This document shows positions 27,006 to 34,993 of a DNA stretch of 64,000 nucleotides, one piece after another. A program made the translations under genes and the position numbers. Under the pieces are notes generated by a model. The model did not search any database and was not told the origin of the DNA. It saw only the letters and a list, made by a program, of their open reading frames with translations. Each line of letters starts with the position of its first letter. The first letter of the stretch is position 1. The stretch is from Geodermatophilus sp. TF02-6 (lineage in GTDB: Bacteria > Actinomycetota > Actinomycetes > Mycobacteriales > Geodermatophilaceae): NCBI RefSeq assembly GCF_003319115.1, contig NZ_QOHF01000005.1, forward strand, positions 159,588 to 223,587, written 5' to 3'.

Positions 27006-27065
27006 GGTATGGGAAGCGATACGTGTGCATGGGCTCGGCACCACGCATGTATCGCTTCCCATGCC
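27006..27065. repeat. long hairpin between convergent genes
   Basis: A perfect core of 14 bp (ATGGGAAGCGATAC at 27009-27022 with 27049-27062) extends to 19 bp with two G-U pairs and outward by three more. The loop is about 16 nt. It is less GC-rich than its surroundings. It lies between the MBL gene and DUF5701, which converge, so bidirectional termination is possible. Confidence 0.65.
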
Positions 27066-27079
27066 TGGGGAGGGAGCGG

Positions 27080-27721
27080 TCAGCCGGCGGTCCGTGCGGC
27101 GGCCGAGGCGAAGCCCAGCCAGGTGTGCCGGTTGCCGGCCCAGCACCAGCCGACCTTGGGCGCGTCACGACGCTCACGGCCGTCCCGGCCGGTGCCGTTG
27201 CTGATCCACAGCGCCGGTGTCCGGGCGTCGAGCGAGCCGTCCGGCCTGCGCACGCGCGAGCCGATCGTCATGAAGCAGTGGTTGCGGTCGAGGACCTCCG
27301 GCCGCTGCAGCAGCCAGCAGATCCCCTCGCCGAGGGTCAGCGGGGTGCGCCCGGCGGCGGTGATCGCCGGCAGGGCCTCGTCGGGGCTCCAGTTGGCCAT
27401 CGCGTCCCCACGGTCGGGGTCGACGGCGAGGTAGACCGGGGCGTCGGGCAGCTCGACCCCGTCGACGGGCGCGAAGGCGTCCACGTCGGTCATGTCGGCC
27501 ACCACGAAGCCGCACCGGCCGCGGCGCTCGAGCAGCGGGGTCAGCGCCGAGGCGGCCGCGCGGTCCGGGTGCAGCACGAGCAGCGCCCCGGGCAGGTGTA
27601 CCCCGGCGGCGGCGTCGCGCAGCTCCGCCGGGGTGAGCCCGGCGACCTCGTGGGCGCCGAGGGCGACGAGCCGGTCGGCCTGGGCCACGGGCGAGGGCAG
27701 GTCGAGGAGGGCAGCGGGCAC
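27080..27721 (-). CDS. DUF5701 family protein
   Basis: 213 residues, a family of unknown function in actinobacteria. Typical stretches are MTDVDAFAPVDGVELPDAP, DRGDAMANWSPDEALPAI and, near the C-terminus, GRERRDAPKVGWCWAGNRHTW (shown as APKVGWCWAGNRHTWLGFAS). No signal peptide or membrane segment. It is divergent from purF, with about 150 bp between the starts. Confidence 0.75.
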   Translation of the reverse strand: MPAALLDLPSPVAQADRLVALGAHEVAGLTPAELRDAAAGVHLPGALLVLHPDRAAASALTPLLERRGRCGFVVADMTDVDAFAPVDGVELPDAPVYLAVDPDRGDAMANWSPDEALPAITAAGRTPLTLGEGICWLLQRPEVLDRNHCFMTIGSRVRRPDGSLDARTPALWISNGTGRDGRERRDAPKVGWCWAGNRHTWLGFASAAARTAG

Positions 27722-27859
27722 GGGAGGACCTCCGGCGACGTGGGGATCGGCCGCAGCTCAACGCGCCCGCCGCCGTCCCGGTTCCCCGCGGGCGACGACG
27801 GCGGCCGGCACGGTGCTCCCGCTCACCCCGCGGGGGCCGGGGACCGTCGGTGCCGCCGG

Positions 27860-27865
27860 TACCGT
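27860..27865 (+). promoter_or_regulatory. -10 hexamer TACCGT, probable leaderless start of purF
   Basis: TACCGT ends 6 nt before the purF GTG. Confidence 0.5.
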
Positions 27866-27871
27866 AGGGGT

Positions 27872-29422
27872 GTGCCTCGCGGTGACGGACGGCTGACGCA
27901 CGACCTCGACCCCTCCTCTCCCGGACCCCAGGACGCCTGCGGCGTCTTCGGCGTCTGGGCGCCGGGGGAGGAGGTGGCCAAGCTGACCTACTTCGGTCTC
28001 TACGCCCTGCAGCACCGGGGTCAGGAGGCCGCGGGCATCGCCGTCTCCGACGGCGCCTCGGTGGTCGTCTACAAGGACCTCGGGCTGGTCAGCCAGGTCT
28101 TCGACGAGGTCACCCTGGGCAGCCTGCGCGGTCACCTCGCCGTCGGGCACACCCGCTACTCCACGACCGGGGCCTCCACCTGGGAGAACGCCCAACCCAC
28201 CTTCCGGACGACGGGCGCCGGCACCGGCCTGGCGCTGTGCCACAACGGCAACCTGGTGAACACCGCCGAGCTGGCCGGCCGGGCCGCCGACGCCGGGGTG
28301 CCGGGCTCCACCTCGACCACCGACTCCGACCTGGTGACCGCGCTCATCGCCGCCCGGCCGGACCTGTCGGTCGAGGCCGCCGCGATGGAGGTGCTGCCGC
28401 AGCTGCGCGGCGCCTTCAGCCTCGCCTTCATGGACGAGACCACGCTGTACGCCGCCCGCGACCCGCAGGGCGTGCGGCCGCTGGTGCTCGGCCGGCTGGA
28501 GCGCGGCTGGGTGGTGGCCAGCGAGACCGCGGCGCTGGACATCGTCGGCGCCTCCGTGGTCCGGGAGATCGAGCCCGGCGAGCTGCTGGCCATCGACGAG
28601 GACGGGCTGCGCAGCCAGCACTTCGCGCACAGCGAGCCCAAGGGCTGCGTGTTCGAGTACGTCTACCTCGCCCGACCGGACACCACGATCGGCGGCCGCA
28701 GCGTGCACGCGGCTCGCGTCGAGATCGGCCGGCGGCTGGCCCGCGAGCACCCGGCCGACGCCGACCTGGTCATCCCGGTGCCGGAGTCGGGCACCCCGGC
28801 CGCGGTCGGCTACGCCGAGGCCTCCGGCATCCCCTACGGCCTCGGGCTGGTCAAGAACTCCTACGTGGGCCGCACCTTCATCCAGCCCAGCCAGACCATC
28901 CGGCAGCTGGGCATCCGGCTCAAGCTCAACCCGCTGCGCGACGTCATCCGCGGCAAGCGGCTGGTCGTCGTCGACGACTCGATCGTGCGCGGCAACACCC
29001 AGCGGGCGCTGATCCGCATGCTGCGCGAGGCCGGCGCGGTCGAGGTGCACGTGCGCATCTCCTCGCCGCCGGTCAAGTGGCCCTGCTTCTACGGCATCGA
29101 CTTCGCCAGCCGCGCCGAGCTGATCGCCAACGGCCTCGACGTCGACGGCGTACGCGCCTCGATCAACGCCGACTCGCTCGGCTACGTCTCCGAGCAGGGG
29201 CTCCTCGCCGCCACCGAGCAGCCGGCCACCCGGCTGTGCACGGCGTGCTTCACCGGGCAGTACCCGATCCCGCTGGGCGAGAGCGAGGTGCTCGGCAAGC
29301 ACGTGCTCGAGGGCATCGGGCGGCGGGTGGACGACGTCCGTGCGGTCAGCGGCTGGACCGGTCAGCAGGCCGGCACCGCCATCGTGCCCGGCGGCGCGGA
29401 CGACGCGCTGTCCCGCCCGTGA
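27872..29422 (+). CDS. purF: amidophosphoribosyltransferase
   Basis: 516 residues. It makes phosphoribosylamine from PRPP and glutamine, the committed purine step. The N-terminal nucleophile is C23 in QDACGVFGVW, preceded by a 22-residue propeptide that must be removed. GHTRYSTTGAS and CHNGNLVN form the glutaminase site; VVVDDSIVRGNT near 368 is the PRPP loop. Cysteines late in the protein (CVFEY and CTACFTGQYP) fit the iron-sulfur type. GTG 27872 is in frame and follows a TACCGT hexamer. The stop overlaps purM by 4 nt. Confidence 0.96.
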   Translation: MPRGDGRLTHDLDPSSPGPQDACGVFGVWAPGEEVAKLTYFGLYALQHRGQEAAGIAVSDGASVVVYKDLGLVSQVFDEVTLGSLRGHLAVGHTRYSTTGASTWENAQPTFRTTGAGTGLALCHNGNLVNTAELAGRAADAGVPGSTSTTDSDLVTALIAARPDLSVEAAAMEVLPQLRGAFSLAFMDETTLYAARDPQGVRPLVLGRLERGWVVASETAALDIVGASVVREIEPGELLAIDEDGLRSQHFAHSEPKGCVFEYVYLARPDTTIGGRSVHAARVEIGRRLAREHPADADLVIPVPESGTPAAVGYAEASGIPYGLGLVKNSYVGRTFIQPSQTIRQLGIRLKLNPLRDVIRGKRLVVVDDSIVRGNTQRALIRMLREAGAVEVHVRISSPPVKWPCFYGIDFASRAELIANGLDVDGVRASINADSLGYVSEQGLLAATEQPATRLCTACFTGQYPIPLGESEVLGKHVLEGIGRRVDDVRAVSGWTGQQAGTAIVPGGADDALSRP

Positions 29423-30477
29423 GCGAGCCGGAGCACACCTACGCCGCCGCCGGCGTGGACATCGACGCCGGCGAGCGCGCCGTCACCCTCATGCGGACGG
29501 CGGTGCAGCGGACCACCCGCCCCGAGGTCGTGGGCGGGCTCGGCGGGTTCGCCGGGCTGTTCGCCCTCGACACTGCCAGGTACCGCCGGCCGCTGCTGGC
29601 CTCCTCCACCGACGGCGTCGGCACCAAGACGGCCCTGGCCCGTGCGCTGGACCGGTACGACACCGTCGGCATCGACCTGGTGGCCATGGTCGTCGACGAC
29701 CTGGTCGCCTGCGGCGCCGAGCCGCTGTTCTTGCAGGACTACGTGGCCTGCGGGCGAGTGGTGCCCGAGCGGATCGCGGCGATCGTCACCGGCATCGCGA
29801 CCGGCTGCACGCTGGCCGGCGCGGCGCTGGTCGGCGGGGAGACCGCCGAACACGGCGACCTGATGGCCCCCGGCGACTACGACCTGGCCGCCACCGCTGT
29901 CGGCGTCGTGGAGGCCGACGCCGTGCTGGGCCCCGAGCGGGTGCGCAACGGCGACGTCGTGGTCGCGATGGCCTCGAGCGGCTTGCACTCCAACGGCTAC
30001 TCGCTGGTGCGCCGGGTGGTCGCCGCCGCGGGCCTGGACCTCGCCGCCACCCCGGCCGGGCTGGACCGGCCGCTGGGCGAGGAGCTGCTCGAGCCGACCC
30101 GCGTCTACGCCCGCGACTGCCTGGCCCTGGTCGAGCGGTTCGGTGTCGACGGCGTGCACGCCTACGCGCACATCACCGGCGGCGGGCTGGCCGGCAACAC
30201 CGCCCGCGTCGTCCCCGACGGGCTGGCGGCGGTGCTCGACCGCGGCACCTGGACGCTGCCGGCCGTCGTCCGCCTGCTCGAGGAGCACGGCGTGCCGCGG
30301 GCGGAGTCCGAGCGGGCGTTCAACTGCGGGGTCGGCATGGTGGCCGTGGTCGCCGCGGAGGTCGCCGACGACGCGGTGGCGGTGCTGCGCGAGCGCGGTG
30401 TGCCCGCCTGGGTGGCCGGCGCGGTGGGCCCGCGCACCGGGGACACCGGCGCCCGCCTGGTGGGCTCCTATCGCTGA
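29419..30477 (+). CDS. purM: phosphoribosylformylglycinamidine cyclo-ligase
   Basis: 352 residues from GTG overlapping the purF stop. It closes the imidazole ring to make AIR. The ATP/substrate core has YAAAGVDIDAGERAV, STDGVGTKTALA, GIDLVAMVVDDL, GGETAEHGDLMAPGDYD and HITGGGLAGN. The family is structurally related to PurL. Transcription likely continues from purF and stops at palindromic elements after its end. Confidence 0.96.
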   Translation: MSEPEHTYAAAGVDIDAGERAVTLMRTAVQRTTRPEVVGGLGGFAGLFALDTARYRRPLLASSTDGVGTKTALARALDRYDTVGIDLVAMVVDDLVACGAEPLFLQDYVACGRVVPERIAAIVTGIATGCTLAGAALVGGETAEHGDLMAPGDYDLAATAVGVVEADAVLGPERVRNGDVVVAMASSGLHSNGYSLVRRVVAAAGLDLAATPAGLDRPLGEELLEPTRVYARDCLALVERFGVDGVHAYAHITGGGLAGNTARVVPDGLAAVLDRGTWTLPAVVRLLEEHGVPRAESERAFNCGVGMVAVVAAEVADDAVAVLRERGVPAWVAGAVGPRTGDTGARLVGSYR

Positions 30478-30501
30478 AAGAGGACCCCGCTGCCCCCCGC
30501 C

Positions 30502-30556
30502 GGCCCCGTCCGGAGGCTCGTCCCGAGCTTGCGAGGAATGAGGACGGGGTCCTTCT
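30502..30556. repeat. dispersed 3'-end palindromic element, copy 7
   Basis: GGCCCCGTCC opens and GGACGGGGTCCTTC closes it around CGAGCTTGCGAG. Partial elements flank it (30479-30500 and 30557-30578), including a second GGGGTCCTTC. It separates convergent purM and the DUF3073 gene. Confidence 0.65.
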
Positions 30557-30624
30557 CCGGTGGGGAGGGGGGTCCTTCAACTGCAGCGGGGCCGCAGTGT
30601 TCGCGCGGGTCAGGCGCGGCGGGC

Positions 30625-30846
30625 TCAGCGGCTGGCGGCCCAGTCGTCGTCCGTGTCGTCGTCCGTGGCCCAGCGGTCGGTGTACTCGTCGTCCTCGTCG
30701 TCGTTCGTCTTCGCCCGGGACGACGGGTACGAAGACGGTGAACCGGCCAGCTCGCGCTGCAGCGCGGAGAGGTCGGTGTTCGGTGAGCTGTACTTGAGCT
30801 CACGGGCCACGCGCGTCTGCTTGGCCTTCGCTCGGCCGCGCCCCAT
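30625..30846 (-). CDS. DUF3073 protein
   Basis: 73 residues. The N-terminus MGRGRAKAKQTRVARELKY is the invariant start of DUF3073, a small actinobacterial family usually found next to purM; function unknown. The basic N-terminus suggests nucleic-acid or ribosome contact, and the C-terminal half is acidic (DDEDDEYTDRWATDDDTDDD), giving a strongly bipolar protein. Convergent with purM. Confidence 0.9.
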   Translation of the reverse strand: MGRGRAKAKQTRVARELKYSSPNTDLSALQRELAGSPSSYPSSRAKTNDDEDDEYTDRWATDDDTDDDWAASR

Positions 30847-31001
30847 CGGCTCGACCCCCTCGTTACGGAGTACGGGAGCCCAGCTCCGGGCTGGACGGCC
30901 CGCGTGGCGACCCCGACTGAGTGACTGTGTCTGGATCGAGCTTACGACACGGATCGACGCCCGGCACGGGTCTCCCTTCGTCGTCCCCCGACCGGGGCTC
31001 G

Positions 31002-31196
31002 GCCCCGTCCAGGGCACCGCCCCGAGCCCTGATGGCCCCCTCGCAGGAGAAGGACCCCGCCCCCCTCATCCCTCGCAGGCTCGGTGGAAGGACCCCGTCC
31101 CCTCACGCCTCGCAAGCTCGGCGCGAGCCTCCGGACGGGGCCGGGACGGGGCCAGCGGCGAGCCTGCGAGTGGCGGGGGGCGAGGGGCCCTTCACG
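31002..31196. repeat. cluster of dispersed palindromic element fragments
   Basis: The 369-bp gap between DUF3073 and the dehydrogenase gene holds no gene that I can see. From 31002 it carries at least three partial or complete copies in both orientations, recognised by GGCCCCGTCC, GAAGGACCCCG, CTCGCAAGCTCGGCGCGAGC and GGCGAGCCTGCGAGTGGC. Copies appear nested or inserted into each other. Confidence 0.55.
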
Positions 31197-31215
31197 GGGA
31201 GGACGGGGACGCTCC

Positions 31216-32280
31216 TCAGCGCGGCAGCCGGATCGTGGCCAGCCGGCCGACGGAGGCCATGCGCTCCTCGGCCGTCCGGTCGGCGGCCACAGCGGGGGAG
31301 ACGCCCTCGGCCTCGGCGGCGCGGAACACCTGCAGCGCGACGTCGAAGATGCCGGCGGTCCTGGCCTCGGCGCGACGGAACGAGAAGCCGCGGCGCTCGT
31401 CCTCGACCTGGATCACGCCGCCGGCGTTGACCAGGTAGTCGGGCGCGTAGAGGATGCCGCGGCGCATGAGCGCCTCGGCGATCCCCGCGTGGGCCAGCTG
31501 GTTGTTGGCCCCGCCGCAGACGACCTCGGCCTCCAGGACCGCCACCGTCTCGTCGTCCAGCGCCCAGCCCAGCGCGCAGGGGGCGTAGACGTCGCTCGGC
31601 GTGCGCACCAGCGTCGCGGTGTCGGCCACGGCGTCCACCGCGGGGTGGCGGGCCAGCACCCGCTCGACGGCGCCGGCGTCGACGTCGGTGACCACCACGT
31701 CGGCGCCGTCCTCGACCAGCCGGTCGACCAGCCAGCTGCCGACCTTGCCGACGCCGGCGACGGCCACGGTGCGCCCGGCCAGCGACGGCTTGCCCCAGCG
31801 GTGCTGTGCGGCCGCCCGCATGCCCTGGAAGACGCCGTAGGCGGTGAGCACCGAGGAGTCCCCGCAGCCGCCGTAGGCCTCCGACCGGCCGTGCGCGAAG
31901 CGGGTCTCCCGCGCCACCACGTCGAGGTCGGCGTTGGAGGTGCCGACGTCGCAGGCGGTCAGGTAGCGGCCGCCCAGGGCCTCGACGAACCGGCCGTAGG
32001 CGCGCAGCAGCGCCTCGGTCTTGTCGGTGTGCGGGTCGCCGATGACCACCGCCTTGCCGCCGCCGAGGTCCAGGCCGGCGAGGCTGTTCTTGTAGGCCAT
32101 GGCCCGGGACAGCGCGAGGACGTCGGCGACCGCGGCCTCCTCGCTCGGGTACGGGTGGAAGCGGGTGCCGCCCAGCGCCGGCCCCAGCGCGGTGGAGTAG
32201 ATCGCGATGACCGCCCGCAGCCCGGAGCCCGGATCGGAGCAGAAGACGACCTGTTCGTGCCCGGAGCCGAGAACGTCCAC
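31216..32280 (-). CDS. vdh: Glu/Leu/Phe/Val dehydrogenase, valine (leucine) dehydrogenase type
   Basis: 354 residues. NAD-dependent oxidative deamination of branched-chain amino acids to 2-oxo acids. Glycine-rich [12 protein letters not shown] near 34-45, the catalytic-lysine segment [13 protein letters not shown] near 68-80 and the NAD loop [11 protein letters not shown] near 175 are in place; GGANNQLA is the late substrate segment. Length and order match Streptomyces valine dehydrogenase, which has the same DUF3073/purM neighbours. Starts with GTG, 6 nt after TAGGCT. Valine versus leucine preference cannot be told. Confidence 0.88.
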   Translation of the reverse strand: MDVLGSGHEQVVFCSDPGSGLRAVIAIYSTALGPALGGTRFHPYPSEEAAVADVLALSRAMAYKNSLAGLDLGGGKAVVIGDPHTDKTEALLRAYGRFVEALGGRYLTACDVGTSNADLDVVARETRFAHGRSEAYGGCGDSSVLTAYGVFQGMRAAAQHRWGKPSLAGRTVAVAGVGKVGSWLVDRLVEDGADVVVTDVDAGAVERVLARHPAVDAVADTATLVRTPSDVYAPCALGWALDDETVAVLEAEVVCGGANNQLAHAGIAEALMRRGILYAPDYLVNAGGVIQVEDERRGFSFRRAEARTAGIFDVALQVFRAAEAEGVSPAVAADRTAEERMASVGRLATIRLPR

Positions 32281-32286
32281 GTGGCG

Positions 32287-32292
32287 AGCCTA
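32287..32292 (-). promoter_or_regulatory. -10 hexamer TAGGCT, probable leaderless start of vdh
   Basis: On the minus strand TAGGCT ends 6 nt before the GTG start at 32280. The arrangement is identical to that of mscR. Confidence 0.55.
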
Positions 32293-32535
32293 GATCGCCC
32301 GGATCCGCCCGACCGGGCGCCCGGAGGCGCGGAACCGGAGCGTGCGGATCTGCAGAAAGTGCCGGCCATCCCTCAAGGTCACCCTCCGGGGTGACGACAA
32401 CAGGAGGGACAGGAGTGGGACGGGCGGACCCGCGTGCACGGTGGGACGGCCGTGCCGCGAGGAGGTGTGGCAACTCCCGTGACGCTGCCACGCTGCACCG
32501 AGCCCCCCCACGGACCCACCTCCACAGGGAGCGAC

Positions 32536-33918
32536 ATGCTGCACAGCCGTGCTCGCCGCCGTGCCGCCGCGGCCCCGACGCACCGCTCGAGGCGCACCCC
32601 TGCCCTGCGGGCCCTGCTCGCCGGCGCCGTGACCGGCGCGGTCCTGCTGGGCGGCGCGGCCCCGGCCGCCGCCGCCCCGTCGCCGCCGCCCAACCCCAGC
32701 GACGCCCAGCTCGGGCAGGCGCAGTCGGAGCAGGACGCCGCCGCGGCCGAGGTCGGCCGGATCGCCGGCCTGGTCGCGCAGGCCGAGGCGGAGCTGGAGC
32801 GCTACTCGGTGCAGGCCGAGGCCGCCGGCGCGGCCTACGAGGCCGCCGAGGAGGCGCTGACCCAGGCGCAGGCCGAGGCCGACCGGACGGCGGCGCAGCT
32901 GCAGGCCGCCGCCGACGCCGTCGCCGCGGCCACCGCCCGCATCGCCGACCTCTCCCGCGACAGCTACATGAGCGGCAACACCCTCGCCGGCGCCGCGGCG
33001 CTGCTGGACGCCGACGGCCCGGCGGAGCTCGTCGAGCGGGCCGCGATGCTCGACTACGTCTCGGCCAACCAGCTCGACGTCCTGCACCAGCTCGAGGTCG
33101 CCCGGGTGCAGCAGGCCAACGCCGACTCCGAGGCCCGGGCCGCCCGCGACCGCATGGCCCGGGCCGAGGCCGAGGCCGAGGCCGCCAAGGCCACCGCCGA
33201 CCAGCAGCTGGCCGCCCAGCAGACGGCCTACGATCAGGTGAGCGCGCAGAGGGCGGAGTACGACCAGCAGCTGCAGGCCGCCCAGATCCGGCTGCTGGAG
33301 CTGCAGGGGGCCCGCGACGCCTACCAGCAGTGGCAGGCGCAGAAGGAGGCCGAGGAGGCCGCCGCGGCCGAGGCCGCCCGCCAGGCCGCCGAGGAGGCCG
33401 CCGCCGCGGCCGCCGCGGCCCGCTCGGCCGCGGCCCGCTCCGCCGCGGCCAGCGCGCCCGCGCGCGGCTCGTCGAGCAGCTCGTCGTCCGGCTCCGGCAG
33501 CTCCGGCGGGTCCGGGCCGTACGTGAAGCCGACCTCCGGCCGCACCTCCAGCTGCTTCGGCACTCGCTGGGGGGCGCTGCACGGGGGCGTGGACATCGCC
33601 GCCCCCATCGGCACCCCGGTCTACGCGGCGCACTCCGGCGTCGTGCGGCGCGCCGGCCCCGCCACCGGGTTCGGCCAGGCCGTCTACATCCTCGGCGACG
33701 ACGGCTACGTGACCGTCTACGGCCACGTCAGCCGCATGTTCGTCCGCGCCGGGGAGCGCGTGGTCGCCGGCGAGGAGATCGCCGCGGTCGGCAACGAGGG
33801 GCAGTCGACCGGACCGCACCTGCACTTCGAGGCCCACCCGAACGGTGTCATGTACGGCGGGCAGGTCGACCCGGTGCCCTGGATGGCCGCCCGCGGGGTG
33901 AGCATCCCCGGCTGCTGA
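32536..33918 (+). CDS. secreted M23-family peptidoglycan metallopeptidase
   Basis: 460 residues. A long basic n-region, hydrophobic core and APAAAAP cleavage area (about 1-48) predict export. Residues 50-330 form an Ala/Glu/Gln-rich coiled coil, then a Ser/Gly linker. The LytM/M23 domain (about 345-455) has HGGVDIAAP, with H and D zinc ligands, and GPHLHFEAHPNG with the third ligand and catalytic histidine. Such proteins cut cross-bridges or activate amidases during division. AGGGAG 5 nt before the ATG sets the start. The 255-bp gap upstream contains no gene; I see no riboswitch I can defend. Confidence 0.9.
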   Translation: MLHSRARRRAAAAPTHRSRRTPALRALLAGAVTGAVLLGGAAPAAAAPSPPPNPSDAQLGQAQSEQDAAAAEVGRIAGLVAQAEAELERYSVQAEAAGAAYEAAEEALTQAQAEADRTAAQLQAAADAVAAATARIADLSRDSYMSGNTLAGAAALLDADGPAELVERAAMLDYVSANQLDVLHQLEVARVQQANADSEARAARDRMARAEAEAEAAKATADQQLAAQQTAYDQVSAQRAEYDQQLQAAQIRLLELQGARDAYQQWQAQKEAEEAAAAEAARQAAEEAAAAAAAARSAAARSAAASAPARGSSSSSSSGSGSSGGSGPYVKPTSGRTSSCFGTRWGALHGGVDIAAPIGTPVYAAHSGVVRRAGPATGFGQAVYILGDDGYVTVYGHVSRMFVRAGERVVAGEEIAAVGNEGQSTGPHLHFEAHPNGVMYGGQVDPVPWMAARGVSIPGC

Positions 33919-33919
33919 A

Positions 33920-34105
33920 GGACCCCGGCCTCCTTGCCGGGCCCCGCCGCCGGCCCTCCTGCAGCCGGAGGACCCCTCGAAGGACCCCTCGCCCCCCACC
34001 GCGCACAAGCTCGCGGCGGGCCTCTGCGAGGGGCCGCCTCGCAGGCTCGCGGGCGAGCCTCCGGACGGGGCCGCGAGCGTGCGAGCCGTGGGGGGCAGGG
34101 GTCCG
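33920..34105. repeat. cluster of dispersed palindromic element fragments
   Basis: Between the M23 and MBL genes lie several partial copies in both orientations (GAAGGACCCC, CAAGCTCGCGGCGGGCC, CTCGCAGGCTCGCGGGCGAG, GGGGGCAGGGGTCC). This is the last place in the window where the family occurs. Confidence 0.55.
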
Positions 34106-34110
34106 TCAAC

Positions 34111-34116
34111 TACCGT
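34111..34116 (+). promoter_or_regulatory. -10 hexamer TACCGT, probable leaderless start of the MBL gene
   Basis: TACCGT ends 7 nt before the GTG at 34124. Confidence 0.5.
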
Positions 34117-34123
34117 GCCGGGC

Positions 34124-34993
34124 GTGAGCACCCCGGTCGACCCGCGCACCACCTGGGACCTCCCGGCCCCCGGGGCGATGCCGCGGACGGCGGCGCTGGA
34201 ACCGCTGGTCACCCGCGTGCTCGCCCCCAACCCCTCGCCGATGACCCTCGACGGCACCAACACCTACGTCGTCGGCGCCCCCGGCGGCGGCCAGGCGGTC
34301 CTGGTCGACCCCGGCCCCGACGACCCGGCGCACCTGGCCGCGGTCGAGGCGGCGCTGGCCGGGCGGGACGCCCGCTGCGTCGCCGTCCTGGTCACCCACC
34401 ACCACGGCGACCACGCCGAGGCCGCGCTGCCGTGGGGAGCGCGGTTCGGCGCCACGGTGGCCGCCGCCGACGCCCGGGTCGCCGGACCGGGTGGCCGGGT
34501 GCTCGAGCCGGGGGAGCGGCTGCACCTGGCCGGGACGGCGGTCGACGTCGTCCCCACGCCCGGGCACACCGCCGACCACCTGGCCTTCCGGCTGGAGTCC
34601 GGCGCGGTCCTGGTCGGCGACCACGTGCTCGGCCGCGGCACCTCGGTGGTGACCTCCCCGGAGGGCGACGTCCTGGCCTACCTGGAGTCGCTGCGGCGGG
34701 TGCACGACCTGGGCCCCAGCGCGCTGTACTGCGGCCACGGCCCGGAGCTGACCGAGGACCCGGGCGCCGTCCTCGACTTCTACCTCGCCCACCGCGCGAT
34801 GCGGGAGGAGCAGCTGCTGGCGGCGCTGCGCGAGGGCGCGGCCACGGTCGACGAGCTGGTGGCCGTCGTCTACGCCGAGGTGCCGCGCGAGGTGTGGTGG
34901 GCCGCCGCGCAGTCGACCCGGGCGACGCTGGCCAAGCTGCTCGCCGAGGGGGCCGTCGACGGCGACCTGGACGGGCGGGTGCGGCGGGCATGA
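34124..34993 (+). CDS. MBL-fold hydrolase with C-terminal winged helix (LACTB2-like)
   Basis: 289 residues from GTG. The zinc motif VTHHHGDHAEA is near 88-98, with TPGHTADH and VGDHVLG giving further ligands and CGHGPEL the last. The C-terminal 70 residues (DELVAVVYAEVP and AAQSTRATLAKLLAEG) form the winged helix typical of LACTB2-like members, which include RNA endonucleases and thioester hydrolases. It overlaps the acyl ligase gene by ATGA, so a thioesterase role is plausible but unproven. Confidence 0.85.
   Translation: MSTPVDPRTTWDLPAPGAMPRTAALEPLVTRVLAPNPSPMTLDGTNTYVVGAPGGGQAVLVDPGPDDPAHLAAVEAALAGRDARCVAVLVTHHHGDHAEAALPWGARFGATVAAADARVAGPGGRVLEPGERLHLAGTAVDVVPTPGHTADHLAFRLESGAVLVGDHVLGRGTSVVTSPEGDVLAYLESLRRVHDLGPSALYCGHGPELTEDPGAVLDFYLAHRAMREEQLLAALREGAATVDELVAVVYAEVPREVWWAAAQSTRATLAKLLAEGAVDGDLDGRVRRA

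Noticed and set aside
32280..32535. Possible riboswitch (for example c-di-AMP ydaO type) before the M23 peptidase
   Set aside because: Cell-wall hydrolases often have one, but I could not find the conserved core sequences or pairing. Not called.
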